From: Terana coerulea
Lineage: Eukaryota; Basidiomycota; Agaricomycetes; Polyporales; Phanerochaetaceae
Direction: 5' to 3'
DNA length: 64,000 nucleotides
NCBI GenBank assembly: GCA_024811115.1
Contig: JAKOGH010000846.1
Location: 1 to 64,000, forward strand
Positions 1 through 12,600 of the stretch are shown here, piece by piece (the first letter of the stretch is position 1; every line of letters starts with the position of its first letter). Made by a program: the position numbers and the translations under genes. Under the pieces are notes generated by a model that was not told where the DNA came from, did no database searches, and saw nothing but the letters and a program-made list of their open reading frames with translations.

Positions 1-615
1 CATTAATATCGAGACATTGCAGGTTCATGTTGCAGAGCTTACAGTCACGTAGCCCGCCGTCCCAGGGAGCGTTCTGAACTTTCCACCGCGTGCAGCAATT
101 GCGGACGGCGCATATACGGGCTGAGAAACTCAGGTTAATACATCTTCTAAGGTATACACATGGAGACATACCTTGCCCGCCTCTTTCTGTTCGGGCATGT
201 CGGGATGCGCGACGCGTCCAACATGCCACAGCTACAGAACGCAAATAATCAACACCATCCCGCACCCCAAGCAAAAGAAAACCCATACCTGGCAAAATAT
301 CAACGAGCCTTCCTTATGGACGCCGTCGGTGATTTTCTTCCAGCCAGCGACGTGCGCATCGCTCCAGATGCCGGGCGCATTGGGCCACTCTGTGCCTTGC
401 TGCGAGACGAGCGTCGCCTCGGTCAAGATGAGCCCCGCGCCGCCGCGGGCGCGTTGGACATAGTACTCGTAGTTGAGGTCGTTCGGGACGCTGGTGGGTG
501 TGCAGCGGTCCCGTGTGAGCGACGCCATCACGTTCCTGTTGCGCAGGGTGAGGTCGCCGAGCTGCAGAGGCTCAGAGAGACGCGGCTTGGCAGATTTGAT
601 GTCGACGGTCATCAC
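1..615 (-). CDS. Old Yellow Enzyme family NADH:flavin oxidoreductase, 5' part (cut by window edge)
   Basis: FMN-dependent ene-reductase of the OYE family, which reduces activated C=C bonds with NAD(P)H. Three exons are visible on the minus strand: 615-289, 231-172 and 120-43, joined in frame by two GT..AG introns; a third donor (GTAAGC) starts at 42 and the gene runs off the left edge. The start ATGATGACC at 615 precedes a typical N terminus: a basic/hydrophobic opening, LGDLTLRNRNVMASLTRDR (the OYE flavin-domain entry), NDLNYEYYVQRARGGAGLI, then LWHVGRVAHPDMPEQ across the exon 2 junction and APSAIAARGGKFRT in exon 3. These follow the order of fungal OYE proteins of about 370-400 residues, so roughly a third of the protein is present. 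No frame break is seen. The family is certain; the substrate is not predictable. Confidence 0.9.
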
Positions 616-696
616 TGGGTGCTAGGATCTAGTGAAGGGAAGTGCTCAACGAAGCGGGGCTAAGAGGTACGGTCCAGGCTTCGCTGAGCCCCAGAT

Positions 697-703
697 TTTA
701 TAC
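697..703 (-). promoter_or_regulatory. TATA box of the OYE gene
   Basis: TATAAAA read on the minus strand, 82-88 bp upstream of the OYE ATG, a usual distance for fungal TATA promoters. Confidence 0.6.
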
Positions 704-1619
704 GCGTGCATGTTCACCGTGTTTCGTTGTAAGTTAGTCCTTCACAGAGCAAGCGCGCTGGGTTAGTCATGACGTTCGCCGTCGGCACGCCACACCGACT
801 GCAATCTGTCAGAAATCGCACTAATAGTAACAACGTCGAGGATGTGTGTACTTACAGGCGAATGAAGCGTCAATCCTTGGACTGTGGACAGCGATTACAA
901 AATACATGTCCGCTTGGTAATCGACCGGCTGCCGAGATTGTGGTGCATTAGGAATTGCACTGACGACGGCGACGTGCCGAGTTCAGATGGATGAAAGGAC
1001 GGTTGCCCCCTGGATCGTGCACAGCGGTCGGTAGGGTAATTGTGTTTAGTCAAACCCATTGCCCTCGTCGGCGAGACTGCCCTATATCATAATCCATTAG
1101 GAATCGCACTGACATGATCAAAGTCCGCTGCAGCCTGCAGGACGCACTTTGATGGGGAGTCGGGGTCCTGGGGTCTGGACGTGGCGATTCATGCTGGAGA
1201 GCACGAACTGGCAAAGCGGCTTCAGACTTGCTTTCCCTTGGCTTCGTGCTTGCTTCACAAACGCCACAGTGCGACCAGAGGGAGGCGAGGCTCGAACCGG
1301 GCGAACATACATGATGGTGGGAAGGGAAAGGAATAATAGACGCCGGAAGTGCTCAACGCTTATTATTGTGCTGTAGTTGTCCTTTGAATTTCCATCCGCA
1401 AATAAGGACTTGCAGCTGGTCACAGTCACACGTATGTTCGGAGTGGTTGTAAGGCTACAGCGATAGTGAAGATACATTTGCTGTTTTGACGAAGGTGTCG
1501 CTGCTATGAGTGATAGATCTCGTGGATGCCAGCGAGAGATGTAACGGGCTATAGTATATAAGTGACATCTCGGCGTCTTCAAGACTTTCAGAAGCTCGTT
1601 GAAAATGAGAATGGCAGAG
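704..1619. other. Intergenic, no supported gene
   Basis: Only short ORFs without recognisable motifs or splice-supported continuation. A 20-bp direct repeat (19/20 identical, CATTAGGAAT followed by TGCACTGAC or CGCACTGAC) lies at 945-964 and 1094-1113. Confidence 0.5.
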
Positions 1620-4143
1620 TCAGGCTAGCCAGGACAATGTGAGGAGGGTCATAGCAGTCATGATTCGGCTGATCACGGATCCCTGTCTTGAGACTCCAAT
1701 AACACGCACACTGGATAGAGGTATGTCAGGGGAAGGTATGTCGGGGGAGGAGCGCAACTTTGGGAAGTACTTGGGGATGCTACGGAGCGCCATGAGTAGT
1801 GGGTGCCATATGACGTCCCGGAGCCGTTTCAGTAAGGAGTCTTTGGACGGAGCAATGGCACCCCAGTCCGCATGCAAGACACCGCAAACGACGACTCCCA
1901 TGATCAATAGGAGCGTGATCATAGTACCTCTCGTCACCGCGCTCGTCTCGAAAATACAAATAAAGCCGATTGACACCGTAAACGCGAGCATGCTGTCACG
2001 AGGCAATGTCGATCAGCGTATGCATAGGACAACATGAGCCAACAGACATGCCTCAAAGTGAATAGCCCGGTTGGCAGGCTGTTTGTCAAGCCAGTCGCGT
2101 GAGCGAAGGGAATTGCTTGCATGTGCTGTGCTTACCTGAAAATGAGGGCATCCGCTTCAAGACCGATAAACCCACTTCTTTCGCTGTTCCGATATACTTC
2201 ACCTGCAAAAGCGGATGAGGAAGATGAAGCCACATTTGTCTGCACACTAACCGCTTCCTCAGCAGTGGTCGCGTGCCCGGAGGGTGTTGTCGCGGAAAGG
2301 ATCCAACAGATTAGATAACAACCCAGGCTGAGTATGGTTGAGGCATAGCTTGCTATCTGAGCAAGCGTCCGATCAGGTCCGCCATGGTCGATACTCTGGA
2401 TCGCGAGGAAACCGACGTTGGCGGATAGCAAAACAGTCGCCTGCGTCCTTGTTAGGTCAAAGACGTCGGCGGCGCGGACAAAGCAATGCACATACTGGTG
2501 TGATAGCTTTCTCCCAATCTCTTCTCATCTCCTCCCAAAATCTTGTCCATGGTTCCACGTTGATGAGCTCATCGACGTACATCTCATCGAGCTTTGCCAT
2601 ATAGACGTCGGGCATGAAGAAAAGCAGTGGTAAAAACACGAGGAAGAGAATTGACGGGCGGGGCTTGTTCTCGGGAGTCGTATGCACCGATTCGCTCCTG
2701 TTCAGCCTTGCACCACGCTCACCGTGGTAGTGAAGAAACATCTCGCGCTCTGCGAAATTCAGTCAGCGCCCACTTGATAGTTGAAGGAGCTTATCGGATA
2801 TACATACTAAAAACGGACATGTGCCGAGCTGGAACAGCCGAATGTAAGCGGTATTGCAAGAACCGAGTCGAATAAAACTCTAACCAAGCGTACAGGCACC
2901 CTTTTCATTATTCCGCCCAACTGGACCTGAATCAGAAGATACCCTTTGCTTTGATAGTGAGCTGCTAACCTTTCACATTCTTGATCAGCCGTAGGATCTC
3001 TTCCAAATTATCGCACGAGTACGGCGAAGTCGATGTTGCGGAGGTCATGGCGTCTGAAGTAAGGAATCAGGTCGTGAATTTCGTGATTATGCTGTAATAA
3101 AACAATACCCGAGGAAAGCATAAACAGCCAAGTCGGTGAGTTCTTCGACCAGACCGTCTCGGACACCTCGACGATGTCCAAAAATATCCACGTGAGTCCT
3201 GTCGAAACTATTCAGACCGAGATGCTGTAGACGGCAATGTAAATCCGCAAATCAGACGTGCAACACCAGTCACTCTCACCTGTGAGCGCTAGAGCAATAT
3301 TCACCAGTAGAGCGATTCCCGAGCAAAAGCTGGCGATACTAGGTCAACTTCAAGTGATAGGACATTGATTGGGAGGGCCACTTGCTTAGGTGACTGTCCG
3401 ACACCACAGGGCGATGCATTGATTCAACAATGACAGGAACAGAGACCCCATGCACCCAAAATACACACTCGGCTTCCGTGTCCGCAAAGTAGTAGCCCCA
3501 TTGGCCGTCATCGGTCTCATCGAGTACAAGCTCCGATTTGGTGGGAAGCGTCTGTGCTCGATGAGGATGCAGAGCGCGCAAGCTCTCTGGCTTTGTGCTC
3601 AATAACCTTTGCTTTTCTAATGGACTCTGCATCACGTAGATACGTATTGGTGTATACATTCTAACAGATATGTTAGTACGGATTCATTCGGATTGCAATC
3701 AATTTTCCTACCTGCTCTTCATGCCAAAAGTAGGGCTTGCCTTCCTGGGGAAATATATGCGGTCCACATGGGCGGCACAGGCCCTGCTGGTGCTCTGGCC
3801 CATAAGATGGATTGGAGCATAGCTTGGCGAATGGTTCCAGAATCCAGTCTGCCAAATTTTGGTATCAGTGGACTGAGAAAGCAAGTATCCCTGAGCCAAC
3901 AGTAGTAGTGTGCAGCCGGTATGGTACTCACATGCAGTAAGAACGTTTATACTGTTGGTTACACACACTATCTGGGGTGACAGGAATAGCAACCTGTGTT
4001 GCAGCCGGTGCTCCTGTGGGAGATGCGGTAGAGAGAGGCTGTGCTGTCGATGCTCCATTACCAGGGACGGCGGGCATGTTTGTATGCGACAGCGCGGTCG
4101 GGTGTCTTCTCCTCAGCAGAGTATCAATGAGTCCACCGGACAT
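1620..4143 (-). CDS. Agaricomycete WW-like multi-exon membrane protein
   Basis: I recognise a lineage-specific fungal family: a short variable N terminus, a WW-like segment, a conserved middle and C-terminal transmembrane helices. Visible pieces in order: start at 4143 (MSGGLIDTLLRRRH, then a Pro/Ala/Thr-rich stretch); a WW-like element near 3720-3760 (GKPYFWHEEQ); 3659-3400 with ELVLDETDDGQWGYYFADTE; 3190-3090 with LVEELTDLAVYAF; 3050-2990 with DAMTSATSTSPYSCDNLEEI; 2741-2560 with HYHGERGARL, RPSILFLVFLPLLFFMP and VEPWTRFWEEMRRDWEKA; 2450-2150 with VGFLAIQSIDHGG and a hydrophobic run; and 1998-1620, a hydrophobic tail (MLAFTVSIGFICIFETSA..). Most joins show GT..AG introns of about 50 nt. The parts at 3800-3700 and 3330-3200 do not join cleanly, so one or two frame breaks are possible. 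Function unknown; probable endomembrane location is inferred from the helices. Confidence 0.7.
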
Positions 4144-5591
4144 AGCTGTTAGGGAGGCTTGAGAGGAGGGGGAGAGATGATGCTCTGCAGGTAGTCCTTG
4201 GCTCCCACTGTGTCTCGTGAAGACCCTAATATCGCGGCGTCACCTTAACTTCATGAATCGAGATCAGTTTACTGGAAGTAGAGGATAAAGACCAACATGT
4301 CACAGGTCTGACACACATAGCTGTGCAGCAAGTACTTCTGAACCTTATAGCGTGCGTTATTGCTCAAGCGGGATCCATACTGGCATTGGCTGTGCAGACA
4401 GGTGAACATTCAATAGAGAACTCTGGCAGACCTGTACATAGCATTACTGCCAGGCCTGAAAGGGAGGGGAGGAGGGTTGCTCTACAGGTGGTCTTTGATG
4501 CATATTGCAAGTACTTCCTGAGTCTTGTGATGATGGTCCACATTGAAGGGTACATTGCTTAGAGCTGTGTATTAGAGTGAGCATGCGCGGAAGACCCTGT
4601 TAGACCTGTAACAGGCTCATCGGAGCTGTGCTTGAGCAAGGCGACGAGGCAGTCATACGATGATGATAGATAACACACGTGTTGACCACGGCGCTGCCAA
4701 CGTCTTCTTACGTGCCTCAAGGCCTCGCACTCACATTCCTGCATTCCAATTGAGCGAAAAGGGGCGTCGTATCAGAATTTGCAGGAAACCTATATGTTGG
4801 AGTGAACCTTTCGTTGGACCTCTCCATTAGGGCAAGCGTTCGCCTAACGTCGAGAGCAAACTTGCGTCGGGTATTTTCGCATGAGGATCAACGCGCCTTG
4901 CCCAAAGCAACCAGCCCGTCTTTGTGCGTGTTTTAAGAGAGTATATGTGATGAAGGGGGTTTCAGTTTGGTTCATGTCCTGTAGCATTATGTGAGACCAG
5001 TAACAAATAAACATAGTCGTACTCTAGTGGTGACTCAGAGGGCTCACTCCACTGAGGGCAAGCGTGAGCGACCGCAAGATGCTTTTCTCCCCAACGTAGC
5101 ATGCATATATGCAGTGGAAAGCATTATTTCGATAATTGTGACGGCCTTTCATCCAGAGGTGGTGGAGGAGCGCAAAGAACCACCCCGCCTCCAAAGCGCC
5201 CGCTGAAAGTGGACTACATTGATTCGTTTCGGCGCTTGGCCGCTCGCATCGAAGCATTGAAGTTCGCTCCCGCCACCCTCTCTACCCCGCACGCTCAGCA
5301 AGAAAGTCGTCTCGCTGCTACTGTAAGTACCGGGAGTCCAAAAGTTAACAAAAATCCCGGAGAGGAGGGAGCGGTCAGGTGGCCTAAGTGTTCAGACTAA
5401 AATAATTTTACTCACTTTCTCCAGGCATCGCACTTAGCTGCGTCCATAGTACAAAACGGTGCGCCATGGAGAGTATGACACATGATGTACAACGCACGGC
5501 TCTTGAGCCAGTCAAAGGGAGAATGATATTAAGGAGTAGTCCGGTGGCGTAATAGTATACATAAGTATCCAAACTCATTCCATTTAGATGT
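4144..5591. other. Intergenic, promoter side of the membrane-protein gene
   Basis: No supported gene. Short ORFs at 4323-4562, 4559-4744 and 4991-5400 lack motifs. The stretches near 4165-4220 and 4460-4530 look like diverged copies of one another (GCTCTGCAGGTAGTC and GCTCTACAGGTGGTC). Confidence 0.4.
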
Positions 5592-7472
5592 TCATGACAG
5601 AGATCTACTCCACTTGCTGCAGACATTGTTATCCTGGATAGTATTGGTATCAGCCTTGTCCTCGCCAGGCTGGAAGAAGGGGAAGCTGGTGTCATCGGTG
5701 TCGTCGGAGCTTTCACTCCAGACACATCAAAGCCAACGTGATCACTGCTTTCATTCTAGAAAAACAACGGTGTGCGATAAAGCTAAACACGGAATATTAG
5801 AATCTCACCATCATTCTCGGAGCTCTCACCAGTGAAGGCATCCAGAGTGATACCATGCTTCTTCGTACACCAGCTGGTGCGGCTGCGAGAGCAGGCAGCT
5901 TCGCCGCCACTGCCTGAGAAGTCGGACTCACGTCAGTGTGTGCCAAGCCTCATATCTGAAAAAGACTTACTTTGGTTGGTATATGTGACACCGCCAATGG
6001 TGACGTTGCGCACCGGAGTCGTGCTGGTTGTTGTAGACGAGAGAGTGGTGGTCGGTGAGCTGCTCGTGCCCGCAGGCACAGACATGGAGGTTGCCGAATT
6101 GATGATGCTCGTGGCTGCAATGGTAGACATTGTGCTGCTGGCTCTTGTGCTTGTAGGCACCGAGTATGGCCGTTGTCGAGCTACTGGTGCTGGTGGCCGC
6201 AATGGTGGAGATTGTGCTGCTGGCACTTGTGCTTGTAGGAATGGGGACCGTGGTCGCCGAGCTGCTGGCACTCGTTGTTGCAGGAGCTGGTATCGTTGAA
6301 CTGGTGGTACTCGTGGACGCAATCGAGACAGTTGTGCTGCTGGCGCTTAAGCTTATGGGCACAGATACCGAGACAGTCGAGCTGCTAGCATCTGTAGATA
6401 CCAGAACCGTGGTACCAGCAGCCACAGCGGCAGCCGTCATGCTGCTGGCGTTTGTGCTCATAGGCAGCGAGTGTCGAGGTCACCGAGCTGCTGGTAGTTG
6501 CCAAGCTGCTCGTGCCAGTGGCCACAATGCTGGACACCGTGCAGCTGGCGCTTGTGCTCGTAGGAACGGTGACCGTGGTTGCTGAGCTACTGCTACTCGA
6601 GGTCGTAAGCGCTGCGACTGTCGAACTGCTGGTGCTCGTGGCTGTAGGCTCTGAGACCATTGAGCTACTGGTGCTGGCGGACGCAATGGAGGCAGTTGTG
6701 ATGCTGGTGCTGCTGCTTGTAGGCTCAGGCGTTGTGGTCATCAAGCTGCTGGTGCTCGTAGCCGCAGTAGTAGACGTCGTAATGCTAGCGGTTGTGCTTG
6801 TAGAAACGGGACCAGGGTCGCCGAGCTACTAGTACTCATAGTTGCAGGCGCCATGACGCTGGTGCTTGTGGACGTATCGACAGTGGTCGTGCTGCTAATG
6901 CTTGTGCTTGTAGGCATTGTGGTAGCTGAGCTGCTAGTGCTCGTGGATGAAGGCGTCACGATCGTTGAACTGCTGGTGCTCGTTGTCGCAGGCATCGAGG
7001 CTGTCAAGGTATCAGTGCTCATAGGCGCAAGGACCGAGGTTGTTGAGCTGCTTGAGCTGATGTTCACCGAGCTGCTGGTGCTCGTAGACACAGACGCCAA
7101 CATGGTCGAGCTGCTGGTGTTCGTGGATGTAGGCACAGTGGCTGTCGAGCTGGTGCTTGTGGTCACTGGGGAGGCCGTCATGCTACTGACACTGGTGCTT
7201 GTGCTCATAGGGCGTGGCCATGGTAGTTATCGAGCTGCTGGTACTCGTGGACATGAAAACCGAGACCGTCAAGCTGCCGGCGTCCGTAGAGACAGGCACT
7301 GTAGCTGTCGAGCTGATGATGCTTGTGGACGCAATCATCGCGATCGTGCTGCTGGCAGCTGTGGTCACTGCCATCGTGGTCGGGCGTAGTTGCATCCTGA
7401 GGGACAGGACTAGCCTGAACAGCCGGAAATGACGAAGGCCAGGAATGCAGTGGTGTAGATCTTCATGAACAT
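5592..7472 (-). pseudogene. Decayed A-type secreted Ser/Thr-rich gene (A1)
   Basis: Paralogue of the genes at 29893 and 61803. The start at 7472 gives a signal peptide (MFMKIYTTAFLAFVI), but an extra base near 7415 shifts the frame. The Ser/Thr-rich region then alternates between all three minus frames (7385-7205, 7205-6790, 6744-6480, 6461-6180, 6180-5967), ending in RNVTIGGVTYTNQ, the conserved end of the mucin exon. Two downstream exons are recognisable: the Cys exon near 5910-5830 (GEAACSRSRTSWCTKKHG, DAFTGESS) and the acidic tail near 5745-5592 (SFPFFQPGEDKADT), itself needing a further frame change. At least six frame breaks are needed to read through. The TATA box conserved in sister genes (TATAAA) reads TACAAA here. 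It faces B1 (8620) across 1.1 kb. Some breaks could be consensus errors in repetitive DNA, but number and promoter change together argue for decay. Confidence 0.8.
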
Positions 7473-8619
7473 TGCGCTGAGAAGATCGGTGAGTGGGAGT
7501 AGACGAGCAGTTGCAAGTGGTTGAGTAACAGTTGAATGCCAGAATGTGGTCGCTGCACATTGCTTTTGTATGTTTTTGGTTCGATTAGTGGATCTATGCT
7601 TCGTCGGATTCCGTATGTTGTTTGCTTCCATTGGGTGGCCCTAAGCAGAAGTAAAACTCGGGCCCTTAATCGGCATGGTCCACATCTGCCCACAGAGCAC
7701 ATCAGACACAAGGAACAACATTCACATCACGGAAGTAGACCTAGAAGAGTTAAATGTCATCCACCTCCGATCGTGTAACTGTGAAAACAAGAGCCAACCT
7801 ATATGATTAGAGTGGTACCCGGCAACAGTGAGGGGATCCTAAGAAAAGTCTCTCTGTCTGAGCGGACTCAAACTCAACATTCACCATCAGTGGTTAATTC
7901 CACATTATTTTCCTGGCAAGTGTTGAGATAATGACCGCATTGAGAGTCTGGACTCTGGACGGTGAAGAGGATGATGGACGCAGAAGCAAAACCAAGCCGC
8001 AAATGTAGCGCTCATGCAAAGTTCGGGCGTCTATCAGCTTTGTGGCATTTGATAGACGCTTTATGACGACGGAGCTCTGACTCGGTGTCCGGGCACTAAC
8101 GTTTCAACTTGAACGACAGACCACGACTTGTTACGACCTACTACAACCTGCGGATTGCCAACATCCCATGTTTGTACAAAACTGTATGCCGGTACGGCAT
8201 TTGAACATGCGAGCATTCTGCACAATTGCATTAATATTCCATCTAGTCTCACGCGTCGGCGAAAGCGACACATCGTCAGGACTGTCCCACCTCGCCACTA
8301 TCGTAGTGCGTCGTGTTTATTTGCGGAAGCAAAGCCCCTGCGACGCGTATAGCGCACAACGATGCAAAGCGGGTGTTTCCTGAATGATCTAGATAGTAGA
8401 TCGGTGTGCGGGTGTAAATCAGGTCGATCGAGGGCCCGACTTCCGCTTAGGGGCCTCCCGGCGGAAGCAAACGAGATGCAAAATCTTAACGGAGTGTGGC
8501 GCTTGCATTGAGCCTCAGAGCATATAAATGGGGAGAGGAATCTTGCTTCAGCACCGTATCATCTGTCTCAACCACTCTCCATCACTCACACTCGTACAAA
8601 CACACATCCCGTCTAAGCA
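7473..8619. promoter_or_regulatory. Shared divergent promoter region, pair 1 (A1/B1)
   Basis: About 1.15 kb homologous to the regions at 61804-62927 and 14783-15310 plus 21360-21961. Landmarks are a degenerate dyad near 7620-7665, a block with AGCTTTGTGGCATTTGATAG near 8035-8055, a right dyad arm GCGGAAGCAAA at 8461-8471 (left arm reduced to ACTTCCGC), and TATAAA at 8523-8528, 97 bp upstream of the B1 start. Confidence 0.65.
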
Positions 8620-9177
8620 ATGCTCGCCAAAACCTTCACCACTGTGTTCGCCATCTCCGCGATTGCCGCCATTCAAGCTCTCCCGCTGCCCGAGCTAGGG
8701 TATTCAACCATTGCCGATGGGGAAGGCGTGTACGATTCCATCGCTGGCAATGTGACCAACAACGACCGTGAGTTTCTTTGGACGCGATTTTCGACTCGCG
8801 CTGACATGAAGTCGAAATTATAGACAGCCATGTCGGCTACAGTTGCACACATAAACGTCCCTTCGTGTGTGTTCCAACACATCCTCGTCGGACGCACGAC
8901 GTTGTCCTCGACGCCTTTACCGACGAGAACCCCACGAAAGATGGTAAGATTAGTTATCCCTGTCGCACATTCACCGCTCACCATTATTTTACTAGACGCT
9001 GAGGACAATGGCAAGGACGTAAATATACGCGTCGGCTTCAACGGATCTGGGGGAGATAGCCCCGATGACAACGATAGCTCCAGCTCTAGCTCTAGCCCGT
9101 TTTTATACCGGTATGACAACGGTGTCGGTACCAACGATTCAGCCGGGCAGGATGACGATCCAAACTACCTCCAGTAA
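8620..9177 (+). CDS. Small secreted B-type protein (B1), 149 aa
   Basis: Function unknown; secretion predicted. Exons 8620-8767, 8824-8943 and 8996-9177, both introns in phase 1 with GTGAGT/ATAG and GTAAGA/CTAG borders, giving 149 codons plus stop. Residues 1-20 form a signal peptide (MLAKTFTTVFAISAIAAIQA) followed by LPLPE. The middle exon ends in LDAFTDENPTKD, a diverged form of the family motif LDASTGES. The last exon carries KDVNIRVGFNGSGGDS, a poly-Ser stretch, and ends QDDDPNYLQ. Closest relative in the window is B2 (14782, -), with the same exon plan and a conserved 3' flank (CAGCACTCTA followed by GACAATCCAC). It pairs divergently with A1. No frame break. Confidence 0.85.
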
Positions 9178-9660
9178 GGGGGAGTAGAACATCACGATTT
9201 ATAAGAAGTGGACCTGGAGAGCACTTCGTAAAAATGTTATCAGCACTCTAAAGCATTACAGAAATGACAATCCACAAACACTACACCCACCCTTCTTAAG
9301 CTCGTGCGTGAGGAGCGTAGGGTCACATACACGTTTGGATGATATTGCTCGAGATGAGAGCTTCTGAACACACCGGTGTCAGCACATTTCAATATCTTTC
9401 ATTGTAGCATCGTCCATGTTTTGAGCAGGTAGTATACAAGATGAGTTTTTGGTAAGGGCATTCGTGGATACGTCTATACAGGCAGGATTGCAACGTGTGG
9501 CATGCTTTGACTAAGGCGACATAAGGAAAGATACATGTACATACAAATACGTGTGTCTGTGTGATTTCAGCGAGTCGTTCTTTCTCTTCCATGCTACACG
9601 TCGCAAATGAAGCATAATTTACGATGGGCTTTCTGTCGCAGTCGGGTTCTTCAACCCCGC
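9178..9660. other. 3' flanks of B1 and the trehalose synthase gene
   Basis: Convergent 3' regions. The first about 110 bp match the 3' flanks of B2 and B3 (GAGCACTTCGTAAAAATG and equivalents). No further gene seen. Confidence 0.5.
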
Positions 9661-12600
9661 TCACTTCGTCTCGGAAAAGCGGTTCAGAATCGGGAGCACC
9701 TCCTGCGGGTGGAGCTGCCACTTCGCGTCCGTGCCGCGGTTGTTCGTCGAGCACGTCTCCGCGTTGTCGAGGTCGTTGAGCCGCCGCATGAGCTTCTCGT
9801 CCTTGCTGATCGCGAGCACAAAGTCGACGTGCGCCGCGTCCTCGATGTCCATCGCGTCCGCCGACATCCACGCGGGCCCGCCGGGGTTGCGCGAGTGCGC
9901 GGGCCCAGACGGGCTAAGAATGGCGCCGACGGCGGTCGAGCGAGAGATGTTGGTGGGCAGCACGAGGAAGCTGTTCTGGCCGGGGATGATGCGGAGGCCG
10001 TAACGTTCACCGAGACTGGGCACAAATCTCAGCATACTGATAGTGAGAAGAGGACGTCATTTGTTTACCTGTCGAAAACGTGGTTTTGAGCCTCGGCAGC
10101 TTGACGACGAGCCCACTGCCTGTCCGAAGACTTGTCGTCTTCTGCTCCCGTCCAAAAGCGCCAGACGATGGACGCTTCGCGCTCTTCAATGAATGAGCCA
10201 GGTGTACGTTCGCAGAACTGGCAACAAACGTGAACATCATAAATTCGACAGCGAGTATAATTTCTTACATAGTTCAAAATCTCCAGACAAGCTGCCTTCC
10301 ACGTGAGGTTGAAACTGGAAACCATGTTGATCCAGGTGCCTTCTCCGCCACGACTCGGACGAGTCTTGATGAAACATCCGTTCTCAGCCCTGTTCGTGGT
10401 ATCGAGTTAGACCTTGTTTCCCGGTGACAGAATGCACTGAGATGACGTACACAATCCCGATCTTGGGGGCCAGAGATGCAACCTTCTCGAGGGCGCCCTT
10501 GACCTGCAGTCCGCTCAACAGCCAGACTTCGTTCCGCGTGTCTTCCGCGAGCTTGTTAAGAGCAGCGATGACCTCTTCAGGCGGCTCGAACTCGCCGCGC
10601 AGCGCAAGGGCGGCCGGGTCCCTCTGCCAGATCGTGCCCTCGAAGTCGACGAGCAGAAGGCGGGTCTGGCTGTGCTTGTACCGCGGAAGGATACGGGAGA
10701 CGTCGAGCTCGGCGACGACGTTCGTGTCGTTCTGCATGTGCTCGATGTTGGCGCGCAGGCAGCGGACGAGGAAGGAGGTGACGAAGGCCTGCGCACTCTG
10801 CGTGACGACGTGGTTGTGGAGGTCTTGCCAGCGGGAGAGTGCCTCCTCATCGCTCATCGTTAGGGCCTATTGGACGATTTAGCACAGACATGGGAATAGG
10901 TATTTTATATACCAACCTGGTGCATAGCTTCTGATGTTCCCCGCCTGTCCCATGGGTTGATTGGAATACACGAACGGAATCCGCTGTAACTGTATGAACC
11001 AGTGAACTGGGAAACGCTCAGAACGTGGCGTTATAAATCCGACGGATTGCTTGTGACTTACTTCGCTGAGAATGAGCGGCCGATGCCTGTCCTCCTGGCA
11101 CTCCACGAACTCGTGCGCACTAGGACATCGATGAGTAGCTGCGCAACGAAGGTGATAGGCCAGACACACCGAAGAGCCATACCCTCACGCAAACTCGTTA
11201 CAAGGAACGCATCGGCCACGGTCAACAATCCGAGGTATTGGTTGAACGACAGATCTTCCGTGTGCAGGAATACGACGGGTTGGTAGGTCAATGTAGAGAA
11301 CCGCGAATTGATGCGGGACACCGCCTCGGAGACACCTCCCTGTATCTCGTTCGTTTCTGTAGTTTGAAGAGCGACTTGAATCAACACGCACTACGAATCC
11401 GATCATTATAAGAGAAGGAACTATTGGATGAAGCTATGAGACACACCTTGCCCTGGTTCTCTGGGTACTTTGTCAGGAACTGCTCGAACGCCAGAATCTT
11501 GTGCTTGACACCCTGAACTTCATCGAGCTTGTCCCGCCCGACGATGAGCTTCATGCCGGCGTAGCGCTGGCGGAGGGACTGAACCCACTCTGTGACCTCA
11601 GAATCACGCCTAATATAGCATATATTCAGATCCGTAGTCAATTTAAAAAACCGATGAACTACGAGACTTACCTCTTCGTGGTCAAGGTCTGAACATCAAT
11701 GCCCATGGGGAAAACACCAACGTCCACAAAACGTTCCTCGAGCTGGATACCCTTCGGCAGGGCCTCTGCGCTGAGAATGCGGCTGACTGTCTGACGGAAG
11801 TGGCGAGCATGGTTGGCCGTCTGGAAACCAATGAGGTCTGCTCCGAGGACTCCGTGCAATAACTGACTTCGGACGGACAAACAGCGGAAGATTTCAGAGG
11901 AAGGGAAGGCGACGTGCATGAAGAAGCCGATCGGCGCGTTCGGGAGCTTGGCCCGGAGCATCTGGGGAGGAGCATGAGGTGGTAGTCGTTCACCCAGATG
12001 ATATCCCCGTCCTGGTACGAGGCGACGATGGCGTCCGCGAAACGCTGGTTGACTGCCTCGTACTGTTTGTAGGAGGCCGACTCGTAGAACAACTTCGTCT
12101 TCGGTGCATCAGGGATGGCGTAGTGGAGGCAAGGCCAGAGGACCTGATGACAGAATTCGTCGTAGCAGCTCGCAAACTCCGAGTCAGGGATCCAGACGGG
12201 CAAGCTGTCGTAGCTATCCCGCATTCTCCACTCCATGTTGCGCTTCAAACTCTCCTTGAATCCGTCGGTGTTGGCGCCGAGAGTGCCCACCCATAGCTTC
12301 TTCCGGAGCCGGGTCTTGACGCTGTCCACGGCGTTCTTCAATCCTCCGTTACCGTGCGGGTTGCTCTCGACGTGCCAGGCCTGCGAGTGACTGTAAGAGT
12401 CCTGGCGGCCTTGTGACTGTGAGCGAGAGTTGGAGCGGTTTATTGTCGAGGATCGCGAAGCGCGTCGCTGAACGCGGGTGGATGCGTTCGGCCCATGGGT
12501 AGTCTGGTGGGCCTTCTTGCTGGTAGGGCTACCATTCGCACCAACGGCAGACGCGACTGAGTCTACGAGAGACTCTGTGGCACCCTTCACTGTGTTAGCC

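Noticed and set aside
1118..1582. 154-codon minus ORF
   Set aside because: Low-complexity basic/Ser-rich content without motif; likely chance.
6512..7389. Val/Leu-rich plus-strand ORFs opposite A1
   Set aside because: Mirror of the decayed Ser/Thr exon.
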